Positions 22,763 through 36,200 of a DNA stretch of 64,000 nucleotides are shown one piece after another. The position numbers and the translations under genes were made by a program. Under the pieces are notes generated by a model. The model saw nothing but the letters and a program-made list of their open reading frames with translations, ran no database searches and was not told the origin of the DNA. The stretch comes from Akanthomyces muscarius (Eukaryota; Ascomycota; Sordariomycetes; Hypocreales; Cordycipitaceae). The stretch covers positions 1 to 64,000 of the forward strand of contig NC_079243.1 of NCBI RefSeq assembly GCF_028009165.1, written 5' to 3'. Numbering within the stretch: position 1 is the first letter of the stretch; each line of letters begins with the position of its first letter.

Positions 22763-25700
22763 TTTTAATTAATCCTATTTAGTAAGTTACCCTAAAACCT
22801 TAAGTAGTTAATATATCTACTATAAGTAAAAGAACTACTAACCCTAAAATAGAGATCTAGTAACTTATAGCTAAGATTACTAAGCTTAAAAAGTAGAACT
22901 AAAGCCTTCTCTCTTATACTAATACCCTCTATAAGACTATAAAATAATATAAGAACTAAATTACTATCTCTAGAATACCTAAAAGGGCTTAGGTAAATAA
23001 ACCTAAATTTCCTAAACCTAAACTATTTAATAGTTATAAGGGAGATATAAGGAACTTCCTTACCTAAGCCTAAGCTTACCTTTAAGTTAATAATAAGACA
23101 CTTAATACTACTAAGAATAGAATCCTCTATATTAGTAACCTCTTAACTAGAAAAGTAATAGAATAGTAGGAACTTACGCTATAGGCGTACCTAAAGTATA
23201 GCACTAAAGCTAGTATAGACGTTATCTATATCTTTTCGGATTATAAAACCTTTAAGGACTAACTCCTTAGTGCTTTTAGAAACCCTAATAAGTATAAAGA
23301 AGCCACTTAATAGCTTACTCGCCTCTAGTAAACTAGATCCGCTACTTATTATATATAAGAGTTTAAATAGATTATAGCTAAACTTAACTAAAGATAAGAA
23401 GCCTTAATTAAAATCTTCTACTAAGGCCTTAAAGAAGAAGTTAAAGATAATATCTATTAAGAAGAACGACTAGAACTATTTAATACCTTTATTAAGATAG
23501 TTATTAAAGTAGATAACTAGCTATATAAATAATATTAGGAAAAGATAGGTAGATAGAAATATAATAACTATATAAAGTTTAATAAACCTAATATAGGTAA
23601 ATCTTAAAGAACTTCTATTACGTATAGATACTATACTAGACTAATAGAACTTAACGCTATATATAAAGAAAAGGGGAAATACTATAACTATAATAAAACT
23701 AGACACTTTATAAATAAGTGCTAAGCCCTTAAGAAATAATAGAAGCTTATTAAAGAAGGACGAAAGCTCTATATAGCTAACTATAAAGAATTACCTACTT
23801 AAAACCTTAGTATAGTAAATAGTAAAGAATATGTCTTTAAGCCTAAACGCTACTACTATTTAGTAGATAATACTAGCTTAGATAAAGACTAGGAATTTAG
23901 AACCTAACTAGTACCTAATAAAGACTATAGCCTTATATATACTAGATTAGATATAAAGGAAGCATTTAATTACATTCTAATAACACTAGAACCCGAAGGT
24001 ATCTTAGTTAGTGCCCTATCTATAAGAGAAGGAGACTCTAAACTAATTATAGTTATAATTAATAGATTTAATATATCTAACCTAACTATATTAATTTACT
24101 AACTCCTTTTAGTAGAAGATAATACTACTATATAAACTAATAAAACTACTTTACTTTATCTAGCACTTAACCCTATATACTAAGAATATATAATAATCTC
24201 TTAGATATTATACTTATATAATAATTATAAATAATACCTATAAAAGAAACTTAAGTATAGATAGTTCCTATATTATAGTACTACTACTAACTATAGACCC
24301 TACCTTAAAACTAACCTTAGGTACTAGAAGATCTAGAAAAGAACTAGCTCTACCTTACTCTTTAAGAAAAATAAAAATAAGATATACTATATTAAAGATA
24401 ATAACGCCTATACTATCTATACTATAACCTTACACTATAAGGAAGGAGGAAATAGTATAAGAATAAGAAGTGTACTTAGCTTATATTTAATTAATATAGA
24501 AGGCAGATAACCTAACTATTACTAAAGCTCTAATAAAAGAAAACTAACTATCTTTAAAATATTCTAAAAGATAGACTAATAAGAGGAAGATACTAAATAG
24601 AAATTAAAAAATAATAGCTATTATTATAATTAAGACTAATTCCTTAATAGAGATCTAATAGGTCTCTATATACTATAAATATTAATAATATAACACACCT
24701 TATAATTACTATAAAAATTATAAAAAGAAAGATCTAAGTAATAATTAATAATAGAGTATAAAGAAACTTTATCTTATTAAATCTTATTAATAAATTATAA
24801 TTACCTTAGACTATAAAAGATAAGCCTTACTAACTTATAACTATAAAAGGATATATAGTAAAATTTAGCTAAAAAGTAGTTAATATAAAAGTAGTATAAC
24901 TTCTAATTAATATATAAGGTATAAAATACTATATTACCTTAGATATTATAGTAATTTTAAAATATAATATTATATTAGGGATATCCTAGTTATAAGTAAG
25001 TAATCCCTAAGTTAACTAAAAAATAGGCTAACTCTAATAGGATCTACTAAAATATAATTATAATACTAAAAGTAGCTTATAAAAAACACTTTAATTAAAT
25101 TAAGATAGGCTTTTAGGAATATATATAATTACTAGAGAGCTTAAAGCTAGTATAAAGGAGATTCCTAAAGAATACTTAAAGTATAGTAAGCTATTTAGTA
25201 GAGAGCTAGAAATAGGACTACTAGAGTATTTACACTAAGACTATAAGATTAAGCTCTAGCCTAGTACTAAACTAACATTTAATAAAATATATCCCTAGAA
25301 CCCTATATAAGATAAAGCTCTTAAAGAGTACCTAAATAAGATGTTATAGAAGGGATATATATAACTATTAGAGTCCCGAGTAGGATACCTAATCCTATAG
25401 GTATTAAAAAGAAATAGGAAACTATAACTATATATTAACTATTAGTAACTTAATAAGATTATAATTAAGAACTAATACTTATTACTACTTATTATAGAGA
25501 TATAAGATAAGTTTAGATAAGCTAAATAGTTTACTACCCTTAACCTAAAAGGAGCTTATAATCTAATTTATATAGTTAAAGGTTATAAGTAAAAAACCGC
25601 CTTTTAAACTATAAGAGGACACTTTAAGTATCTTATAATACTATTTAGCCTTACTAATATACCTATAATATTCTAAACTATAATTAATAATATCTTATAG

Positions 25701-28700
25701 AAATAACTTAATAAATTTATTATTATCTATCTTAATAATATCCTTATATTTTCTAACACCCTTAAGGAATATAAGAAATATATATATAAAGTACTATAAA
25801 TACTTTAAGATAATAAGCTTTTTACTAAAAAGGAAAAAAGCAAATTCTATTAATATAAAGTTAAATTCCTAAGATATAAAATCATACTAGGATAAATTAG
25901 GATAAGTCTATCTAAGATTAAAGATATTTAGAACTAGCTTATACTAACTAATATTAGAGAAGTAAGAGGATTCCTTAGATTTATAAACTTCTATTAATAC
26001 TTTATTTACGGATTTAGAGAAATTACGATTCCTCTTACTAACCTTATAAAGAAGGATAATAAATTCTAATAAATAAATAAGGAAGCTAATACCTTCTAGA
26101 AACTAAAAGAGAAAATCCTAAATAAGCTAGTTCTACTTATAGCTAATCCTAATAAACTATTTAAAGTTAAAACTAACACTTCTAACTATACACTTAGTAG
26201 ATAACTTAGATAATAAGATAATAAAGATTAACTTTACCTAGTTATATTCTTTTTTAAAAAACTTTATAGACTAGAATTAAACTATAATATATATAATAAA
26301 GAACTTATAGCTATTATTAAAGCCTTTAAGGAATAAAAGTATTATCTAAAAGAAGTAAACTATAAGGTTAAGGTCTATACTAACTATAAGAACTTAACCT
26401 CCTTTATAACTATAAAAGATCTAAATAAATAATAGATTAGATAATATAAAACCCTAATAGATTATAATTTTAAAATTATATATTATAAAAGATCTAAAAA
26501 TAAAAAGGTAGATATACTTAGCTAAAAAGAGGATTTAAAAACAGAATAGTAAGTAGATAATATACCTTTACTATACTAAACTAAGGATAAGAACCTTATA
26601 CTAGGCACCTAAGAAATTAATATAACTTAGTAAGTATAACTAGATAACATCTAGCTATAAAAAATTAAGTTAAGAATCTAAAAAGACTATCTAACTAACA
26701 CTTAGAGATCAACTCTATTTCTTATATAAAAAGAAAATAACTATTTTTATAATAATTAACTATACGTCCTAACTATACTATAAAAACAGCTTATAAAAGA
26801 AATATATATATATCTATTATATAGATATTAAGGTGTTATAAAAACAATTAGTTAACTATAAAGATTATATAACTTCCCTAAGAGTAGGAAGATCGTATAG
26901 GAAATAATTAAGAAATATAATGTTTATAATAAAGTAAAGTTAGTATAATATACACCTTATAGCGAATTATAACTAATACTACTACCTAAAAGAGTATAAT
27001 AGACTATTATTATAGACTTTATTATTAAGTTACTAAAGTCTAAAGAACTAATAATAAGAGTACTCTATAATAGTATCTTAGTTATTATTAATAAACTTAT
27101 AAAGTACGCCTACTATATTCCTTATATAAAATCTAGTAATACTAAAAACTTAGTATATATATTTTTTAAAATAGTTATTACTTAATATAGATTACTAATA
27201 AAACTTATATTAGATTATAATAAATTATTTATATTAAACTTTTAGAAATGCCTTATAGAAATAATAAAGATTAAGTAAAGCTTATCTATAATATTCTATT
27301 TATAGTTAGATAGTTAAATAGAAATTCTAAACTAAATACTAGAATAATACCTATAAAGCTATATTAACTACTAATAAGATAATTAGGTAAAATAGCTACT
27401 ACTTATATAATAGGCTTATAATAGCTCTAAAAATATAAAGATATTACTATTTAAAGCGAATTATAGATTTAATCTTATTATTAAAACATATATAATATAG
27501 AATATAAATATACTAGTAGCTATAGTATATATAGTAATAATTATAGATATATAAAAACACTTATAATAAGAATAGATATTTTTATAAAACTATATAAAAC
27601 ACTATATAGATAAGAAGAGATTACTAGTACTAATCCTAAAAGAGGGATATAAAGTCTACCTTATATATAAAAATATTAAAATAAAATAACCTAGTAATAA
27701 GCTTAACTAAAAGAAAATTAGACTATTCTTTATTAAATAAAAAATATTAAGTACTAACTATAAACTATCTTTACCTAATAGAATATAAATCTATCCTATA
27801 TTCTATATCTTATTACTAGAAAAAGTACTAAATAATATTATAGTTACTATAGATATTATTATAGAAAATAATAATAAATATAAAATTAAGAAAATACTTA
27901 AAGTATAAGGAAATATTAAGAAATATAAATATCTTATTAAATAAAAAGGATACCTAAACTCTAAAAACACCTAAGAACTTATTAGTAACCTTATAAATTA
28001 CTTAGATCTATTCTAGTAGTTTAAAGAGTAATATTTTATTTATTAAGCTCCTTTATAGGTATCTATAAACTATTAGAAAACACTATAGTTTAGTCTACTA
28101 TATTAGACCTACTAACTATATAAGTATTAGTTATAGCCTCTAACTTAAATAAAACGAGATTAGTAGGAGAAACCTTTACTACCCTATCTTCCTAATCTAA
28201 CTCTACTATACTATAATAGAATAACTCCTTCTTTTTAGAATAAAAAAGCTACTTTTATTTTTAAAGATAAGTTAGACGACCTAAGGTTTCTACTACGTCC
28301 TAATAAAGAGCTAAAGCCTTTTCCTAAGCTTTAGCTAGTATATTCTCCGCTTCTAGTTCTTAGATAGACACTTTATCTAAAGCTATAATAACCCTCTCTA
28401 ATAAAACACTAATAAAGACACTATTATAAAGATAGCTATATTAGGTATACTTAGAATAATAGTTCTTATTACTAACTATTATATATTATATATTATAATA
28501 AAAATAAGGAGTATAGGGTATAATATCCTACTAAGAATTAGTACTATAAAGTTTAATATATTATAATAGGCGAAAATACTTAATAGTAGTGTTATATTTT
28601 ATAGATTTCTATAAGCGTGATTTTTTAATATAACTAGATATAGTAAAAAGATATAATAATATAGGAGGGAAGTTTAAAACATACTAATTAAGCTAAGATA

Positions 28701-28735
28701 ATAGGCCTTAAGGATAAGACTAATAGGGGAGGAGT
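22763..28735 (+). pseudogene. Gag-pol remnant of the chromovirus
   Basis: Coding remnant with domain order gag, protease, RT, RNase H, integrase, chromodomain. The stop density (several per 100 codons), mostly from CAA/CAG and TGG codons, rules out expression of a functional polyprotein. Relatives of the intact element would encode capsid and replication enzymes for copy-and-paste transposition. Confidence 0.85.
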
Positions 28736-29174
28736 ATTATATTATAAATAAAGAAAGAATAGAAGTGGGCGTAAAAGCGGCCTAAGGTAGCGGCCTATAG
28801 GCGTATATAGATTACCTAATTAGGACAGGTAGTTACGTAACTAATCACCTTACCTACTAGTAAGTATAGTAAGTAGCGCGTACTGTGATTATAGGTAAGT
28901 GTAATAAGTGGTATGTACTATAATTATAGGTAAGTATAGTGAGCTAAAGAATATAATAGAGAGATAGGTAAGTACTTAAGAAGGAAGTATTCTAGTAGCT
29001 AGGTAGTCTAGATCTCTATTAATTAATCTAAGTAATAGTTTCACTATTAAGAGTTCTACTCTTAATGACTATTTATCACCTACTACTTAAGAACGTGCTA
29101 CCTTATAGCCTTCAGCCTGACTTACTCTCTAAGAAACAGACTTACTATAACTTAGTAAATAAGCTATCGTTATA
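28736..29174 (+). repeat. 3' LTR of the chromovirus
   Basis: Starts near TATTATATTATAAATAAAGA and ends GCTATCGTTATA. It contains an extra short duplication relative to the 5' LTR: GTAAGTATAGTAAGTAGCGC is followed by a diverged repeat with GTAAGTGTAATAAGTGGTAT (about 28860-28930). Less AT-rich than the 5' LTR, so RIP was uneven. Confidence 0.8.
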
Positions 29175-29379
29175 TAAAGCTATTTACACTTTCTAGTAAT
29201 TTAGAAAGAACTGATTCTTATAAACTAGGCTTATAACTATTATATAGGGCAGCTATTAGTTATAAAAGGAAGCAGTTAATTAATTAAAGCTAGCTATATA
29301 GGCGCTAAGACGCCTAGAGACACCCTAAGGGGGTAGCTCCCGTAAATTACAGATAAATACATAATAAAAAACAGCTTTT

Positions 29380-31740
29380 ATAGGATAAAGGCCCTAGTAC
29401 GGTCGTAGGCAGTCCTAGCTGCGTAACATCTATACCCGGGATCTCGCTTAGTCGCAGCACGCCGCGCTTCTTAAACGCCGCGTCCCAGCTCCTAGCGATA
29501 CGCCATTCGTCGCGCGCTTCCTGCCACAGCTGCCCTTTATTAACTCCGCCAAACTCGCTAGAGATAACAGCCTTTTCCAGGTAGCCCTCGTAGCGATTAG
29601 GCCCCTGCTAGCCGCCCGTATTGCCGCCTAGGTCGCTAAACGATATAAAGAATTCCTCACAGACGTTAGTAATTTTTCAGTGCTTTATTTATTTACTCTC
29701 AAAATTATTCTAACTCCCTTTCCACCATAAAGCGCAGCATTACTGTGATTTAAATTTACGCTTTTCAGCTATCTTAAGCAGCACGCTTACCTAGTTATCC
29801 CACTATTTCTTAGAAGACGGCGGCCAGGTCGCGTCCTATACTTACTTGTGTATTTTTAAATGTATAAAGGACGATACTTACCTCTAAATTTAGCTCAGGG
29901 CCCGCTATTAGATTATCACGCCCCGCTCTCTCAGTATTATATTACCTGTATCCCTATAGACCGACTATTCTCTGCCAAGCCAGCGTAACTACTAGCTGAG
30001 AGTAGACAATACGCTAAAGCCACAGGGGCGGAGCTCTAGCAGGCTTAGCTGGCTCCCAGCACTAAGCAGTCCAAACATAGTATGAGCCAGGGCTAAGTCT
30101 ATCGCTGCCTGTCTATAGATACCCTAGATAGAGGAAGCTCTTATTAGGTTAGTGAGGTCCCTAGTATCTAAGAATTAGAGCGCAGGTTTGCTATTATAGA
30201 AAAGGTAAAGAGTTAGTCTTCTAAGATACGGTAAAGTACTAATAGAATGATATATTACTATTTCCTGTTTATCGCCAGGAGTCCTAGCTATATGTAGCTC
30301 TAGTTCTACAATCTAAAGACACCTCTACGCGAGTTTACCAGCAACTACTATAGAAATAGTAAAAGGGGGCTTTCCATTAAGCCGTCCACCATCAAAACAT
30401 AACCTTTATAGCGTATCTACATGATATATTGTAATCGCGTAAAATGATTTATCCTAAACGGCTCCTCGAACATATAGCTCCTATAAGGGATAAAGGGCAG
30501 CAAGCAGCTTAGCGGCTAGGGGATCCGCGTCCACTTCTCTTTCACCGAACCTATAAAAGACCCTAACATTAATCTCTAAGGATAAAAGCGCCGTAAACGA
30601 GTTTTAGAGGGCCATCTGTGTTAGATGCTTTACTGCTACTAAGCTGACGCTGGATTTAAGCGTAAGCGACTATAACTACTTAAAATCCGTACAAGTAGTC
30701 TATTAGGTAAGCTTCTTAACCCCGATCCCGGAATTATATAGTGTTAAATTATAGAGACGTCCTTACAGTCGATTTCCTGGCAGACCACCACGTTTAGATC
30801 GTAGAAACCCCTGAAAGGGCGGACATAGAACTGTTATCATAGGCCCCGGCGTCGCTTAGACAATAATTAGTAGCAGATAGACATTTTTAAGCCGCGGCGC
30901 CAGACCATTCACTATTTCTATAATAGCTTCTTCGTTATAGTCCACAGTTTAATAGCTTCTATATTAGGCGGTAGCGCTTACGATACTATAGAGGTAAGGA
31001 GATATTGCTAGCATAATATCGTCCGGATGTATAGGCTGCGTATAGAGTTCTAAGTGAATAAGGCTGTGGAGACTAAACTTGTGTATATATAGGCGGCATT
31101 TTGGATAATTACTATAAAGGTACGATAAGAGGCAGCTCGGAAATAGGCTGGCGCTCGTGAAGACTAGGTCCTTAAGCCTAGGAAGCTCTTTACAGAATTC
31201 AATAAGGGGCTGCCACGGTTTCTTATCCGGCCACTAAACTGACAGCAATAGTTCCCCTCCTAATGGCCCTTTGCGGTCCATACTAATAAGCAGTCTTGGC
31301 TCTTCTTCCTCATCTCTGTCGTTTTCTATAAAGATCGGGTGTCCTATCTACTGTACATTCTAGCGAAGTTCTTTTAGTATGTCTCCCCTATGAGACTCTT
31401 TATCTTCTCCCTCCTAGGATATCGTCTATCCTGTTAATTTAATCGCTCGAATAAGTGCTAGGCGCTCATCTCTCTGCACTGACTGTCGCTAGCTCTAGAT
31501 ATCGCGCCGCATTTTTTGCGGCCCTCAGATTATTAGGTTTAATTAACGAAATCGTTAAGCATCTACAGCTTTGCAACATCTCTTACTAGCTAATACAAAT
31601 TTTCTAAGGCTGTGTTTCGTTCTTAGCTCATACTAGGCAAGCTAGTCGTAGATTTTAAGAAGTAGTTCCACAGGCAAGCTTTCAAGCCAAGACTAAGGCA
31701 GGAGGGAACTTTTTGTGCCTATAAAAGACATTTCTAATAA
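29380..31740 (-). pseudogene. F-box/LRR-type gene ruined by RIP
   Basis: Read from about 31740 leftward, a protein with an F-box-like N-terminus can be followed (KIYD.LA.YELRTKHSLRKF, VLASKRCCKAVDA). A leucine-rich body follows (LPRLKDLVFTSASLFP, CLLSYLYSNYPKCRLYIHKF, HSLIHLELYTQPIHPDD, DYNEEAIIEIVNGLAPRLKN) and then a C-terminal block (EEFFISFSDLGGNTG, SSEFGGVNKGQLWQEARDEW). Many TAG/TAA codons stand where Gln or Trp is expected. The intermediate GC content and identifiable protein suggest a host gene duplicate caught by RIP between two retroelements rather than a transposon gene. F-box proteins recruit substrates to SCF ubiquitin ligases; this copy cannot be functional. Confidence 0.65.
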
Positions 31741-32962
31741 ATCAATAAGAAATTTAAAATCGGAATAGTGAAGACTAGGGATTGACTATATATTCCGAAA
31801 TTATCTAAGGCTATCTTTAGAAGCAATATAAAACGCTTTTATCCTATTAAATCAAGCGCTTAAGCGAACTTAGGGAGTGGGGAAGTGATACAAGGCAGCG
31901 CTAGGCGCTCTTATATGTCTTTAGTCTCGCAGCCTACACGTGCTTATAAGCATCCTTATAGCCACATCGCACACCAAGCGCTCTCATACCAAAGACTACC
32001 TTCTTAGAATCGGCAAAGAGACATAGCTACTAAATAGTCTCCCTCGTTTAAAATCTATCTTTATCATTAATATACTGATTTACTTAAGCAGCTATAGGGA
32101 ACGGCTGTGGACAAATCTTAGAAGAATCACAAAATATTACAGGGGTTACATTATATGGCTTATATAACATCCCACGTATAGGATTTTAAATTATACCGCT
32201 TTAAGGCCTAATAATAAAACTAACGTAATAGCGTTTTTCGTTATTTTTACCGGGGCTATGGAGCTCGTGGTACAACCACACACAAATTTTGGCTATAGAA
32301 GTACCGAATCTCCCCCTGCTCGGTAGCCTTATTCCCCCCCGCCTTCTCGCCTTAAGCCGACGAAAGTCCGAGCTAAAGGGCGCTCCTTAGGCCCTAATTA
32401 TAAGAGTGCGACTCCTACGACTAGAGGTGACTTAGTCTTATAGAGTGATAATTATTACCAAATAAACTATAGCGCGCTTACTAAAAGTTATATAGAGTTT
32501 ATATAACTTAAAGATAGAAGTACTATTTTATAGGGGTCTTAATAGCTACTTAAAAAGGGTTAGTATATACTTTTTCTACTATTTTTAGGCCTAGTCTTTA
32601 TAAGTTTAAGTCGCGTCTAATTTAAGTGTAACTTAGAACTAAGTTATAACTATAATAAAAACCCCTACTAAATTAAGCTATTATAGACCTATTAAATAAA
32701 GAGTTAAGTAAGGTTATTTATAATATAATAGCCTCTAATATAGCTAAAAGAGCTATTAAAGTGTTAGTAATAGGTAAAAAAATATTACTTTTAGTATATT
32801 ATATTATTAATAGCTTAAAATCTTATTTCATTTAATAATATTAAAACTAATAGTAATAATATAGCTTTATTTTAGTAATATAACTTCTTTATAATAGAGA
32901 TTTATTATTAAAATAGTAGCTTTTATAATTATCTTAATAACTATTATTACCTTATTAAAGTT
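31740..32962. other. Flank of the ruined F-box gene, no gene recognised
   Basis: Intermediate GC to about 32450 (including CCCCCCCCGCCTTCTCGCCT near 32335), probably the promoter side of the F-box remnant. After that it is strongly AT-rich. Stops in all frames. Confidence 0.45.
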
Positions 32963-33016
32963 AATATAGTTAATAAGTAAGTAGTATAGATAAGTAAGTA
33001 GTATATTCTACCCTAC

Positions 33017-33209
33017 TATAAGGTGCTATTAGCAAAGAGCTTTAGTTACTAGATAATCCTTAGGTTTTTAGAATAATAGTAGAATTATTACTACCTCCTT
33101 ACTACTCCCTTATTAGTAGCTTATAGCTATATAGTAGCTTCTTCACACATAATACCTCTAGTTGCCTATAACCTCCTACTAACTAGTATGCCCTATAGGT
33201 GCCCTAATA
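33017..33209 (-). repeat. LTR of the second Ty3/gypsy element (left copy)
   Basis: 193 bp from TATAAGGTGC to CCCTAATA, nearly identical to 39752-39944. Flanked on its outer side by the target duplication CCTAC (33012-33016). The ancestral termini would be TG...CA after reversing RIP changes. Because the pol genes are on the minus strand, this is the 3' LTR. Confidence 0.9.
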
Positions 33210-36200
33210 GGCTACCCTTCCTTCTTATACGCTATCTTAGTATAAAGCCTTCTCTCCTTTTACTTCCCTATATATATATAGCTAGTATACTATTACTCTA
33301 TACTACTTCTATTTTAGAGGTCCGCCTTTTATATAGTTATAAGGCTAGGGTTTACTTTATAATTTACTTTTCTCTTAGTAATATTATTACTACCTATATA
33401 TTACTACTTATATATTATAGAGTTAAAGCTTCTTTATAGTAAGCCTATTATTTATTTAACTTAGTTTTAATACCTTTTAGCCTTTTTTATAATAAGCTTT
33501 ACTTTATTTTTTATATTATATACTATTTATCTTATATTATAGTGTTAACCTATATCTCTACTATATACTCTATATATATATATAGTAACTTATCTTTATA
33601 TTATTACTTCCTTTTTATTTTTAAGTTTAGCTACCTTTTACCTTTATTCTTATATTTTTAGCTACCTTATTAGTCCTAATAAGCTTTTATAATAATAAAT
33701 AGCTACTAAAAACTTAATTTCTTACTTCTTCTTTCTTTCTTCTTTTAATAACCTTAAATTATATATTCTAATATTATATTTATATTTATTTTATATATTA
33801 TTATCTTATTTATTACTAACTTAATTTATAGATTATTAAGTTTAGCTACTTTATTACTACTATTTCTTTTATATATTTACTTATTACTTAGTTTAGTAAT
33901 CTTATAGCTAATTTATATATAGAATTAAATAACTTTTTTTTTTCTTTTTTTTTTTTAAAAGAAATTATTATATAGGTTTACTACTTCCTTACTAGGTGTT
34001 TACTAACTTTTTATAGGTCTACTATTCTTACTATAGCCCCTTTCCCCCTTATATAAGTCTATATAAGTTTAAAGTAGGTTTATAGCTAACTTACTACTTA
34101 GTACTATATAGCTTTATATAAGTAAGAATAAGAAGGGTCTATATATTATTAGCTTATAAGTGTTTCCTTATTATATTATTTTTATTATTAACTTATATTA
34201 AAGTTAAGATATTAGGTATTATTATTACTTTAAGTAGCTTATTAATAAGGGTGTCCCTTATTAATATTTATAGACTAATAGTAAGTACCTTTTTCCTTAC
34301 TAATTCTTTATAACCTAATTATAAGCTAAATAAGTTATAAAAGTATTTTTACTATTAAGATAGTAGTAAATCTTATATTATACTTACTATAAGTAAGTAG
34401 TAAGTTTTTAACTTACTCTAAGCTACCTATTATTATAGCGATTTAGTAAGTAGTTCTTTTTCTCTCTTCGCTTTTACTACTAACTTACTATTAGGGCCCT
34501 ATTCTTAAAGGTCTTTTAACCTAGGCTTAGAAGGTGTTAGGTTATACTAATAAGGTTATTATAACCTTATAGGGTTTAAAACGCTATACTAATACTACTA
34601 TAAACTAGGGCGCTTATACTAACACTATTATACGTGTATAGATTTTTTATATAAAAATAGCTTACTATTAGGGTATTATTATTACTACTATAACTATAAG
34701 TTTACTACCTTCTTATAGTGTCTTTAAAGCTAATTTATATATAGGTAGATCTTAATATTAAGGTCTTACTAGTATTAGCTTTATTAGATTTTAGTTAGGA
34801 TAATAAAGAGGAGGAGGAGGAGTAAGTATTATACTCTTATTATATTATTACTAGCTTTTAGATAAAAATGTTTTTATAAGAAAAGTGGAGTTTTAATACT
34901 ATAAGCTTAATTTAAGCTTAAACTATCTTTATAGTATATTTATAAATTTATTAATAAAAGTTACTATTTTCCTTACTTCTTTTATACTTCTCCTTTATAT
35001 TTTTTACTTTATAAACTTAATTTATAGTTAAAGTTATAATCTTAGTTTATACTCTTAAGGTATTATTAGATTTATAAAGTTACTATACTTAACCTAAAAG
35101 TTCTCTATATTACTATATCCCTTTTATTTTACTTTAAAGAGTCTTTATTTACTATTATATTTATACCCTATAATTTCTTTAACTATATACTTATTATTAT
35201 TCTTATATAAGGCTTATATATTTAATACTATACTCTTATAGTAATTATATAGTTTAAGGCTAGATATATTAAATATATTATAAATTCTTAAGCCTTAAGG
35301 TAGGTCTAATTTATATACTTATTTAGCTATCCTAATTACTAAGATAATCTAAAAAGGTCCTATATACTTCTCTATAAGTTTATAGGTAGGTTATATTAGT
35401 TTTAGATTTTTTATTAACAGTAATACCTAGTCCCTTACCTTATATTCTTTAAGCTATTTTTTATTATTATAATATCTTATATACTACTTATTAGCTTCTT
35501 ATATATATTTTATAGCGTTTTTATATATAATAAGTATTTCTTTTATATATTCCTAGGCTTATATATTACCTATATTTAGGGTAGGTACTAAAGGGTAGGT
35601 AGGTATATAGCCTAGTAGTAACTTTATAGGTATATTATAAATTACTACTTACTAGCTTATATTATAAGTAAATTATATTATAGATAGTTTTTTAACCTAA
35701 TTAGTCTATTTAGTGTTATAAAATACGTGTAGGTAGTATTCTAGTTCCTAATTTATATATTCTATTAGGCTATCTATTTATAAGTAGAATATAATACTAA
35801 GTTACTACTTATATACTATAAGGTAGTAAAAGCTTCTTTAAAAGCTAGATATAAAGATACTATCTTAGTCTAAGATAATACCTTTAAGTGCTCTATATAA
35901 TATAATAATTTTCTTATAGAAGATTTCTATAAGTTTATTACTAAATAGGTATATATTTATAGTAATATAAATATTATATTATATTACCCTATTTATTATT
36001 ACTAATATTATATTATATTTATTATATTACCCCTATTATTCTAGTAATTTAGTAATAAAGTCTATTAATATTTCTTTAAATAGGTAAGATAGTAATAGTA
36101 ATAGTATAAGGAGACTATAAAGTTAATATATTTTAGGTTTTATTATTTAATATATATAATAGTATTTTATATATATATTAATATTATATCTTATTCCCTA

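Larger units (their letters stand above)
22370..29174 (+). mobile_element. Ty3/gypsy chromovirus, full-length but RIP-inactivated
   Basis: Two LTRs flank about 6 kb in which a plus-strand gag-pol can be traced through stops: gag near 23.0-23.7 kb ending in a zinc-knuckle remnant (cysteines mutated to tyrosine, histidine and final cysteine kept); a protease-like ILG...SWL stretch at about 24.95 kb; RT at about 25.33-25.75 kb (TTLNLKGAYNLI, KTAF...GHFKYLI); RNase H at 26.1-26.5 kb; integrase at 26.8-27.1 kb (YNFPKSRKIV, TIIIDFIIKL); and a chromodomain at about 27.87-28.02 kb (KYLIK.KGYLNSKNT.ELI). The C-terminal chromodomain places it among chromoviruses. All frames are broken by TAA/TAG at Gln/Trp positions. 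Confidence 0.88.

Noticed and set aside
33188..33439. 83-codon ORF in the AT-rich block
   Set aside because: Starts inside an LTR, runs antisense to pol, and has a composition expected of RIP-mutated DNA.
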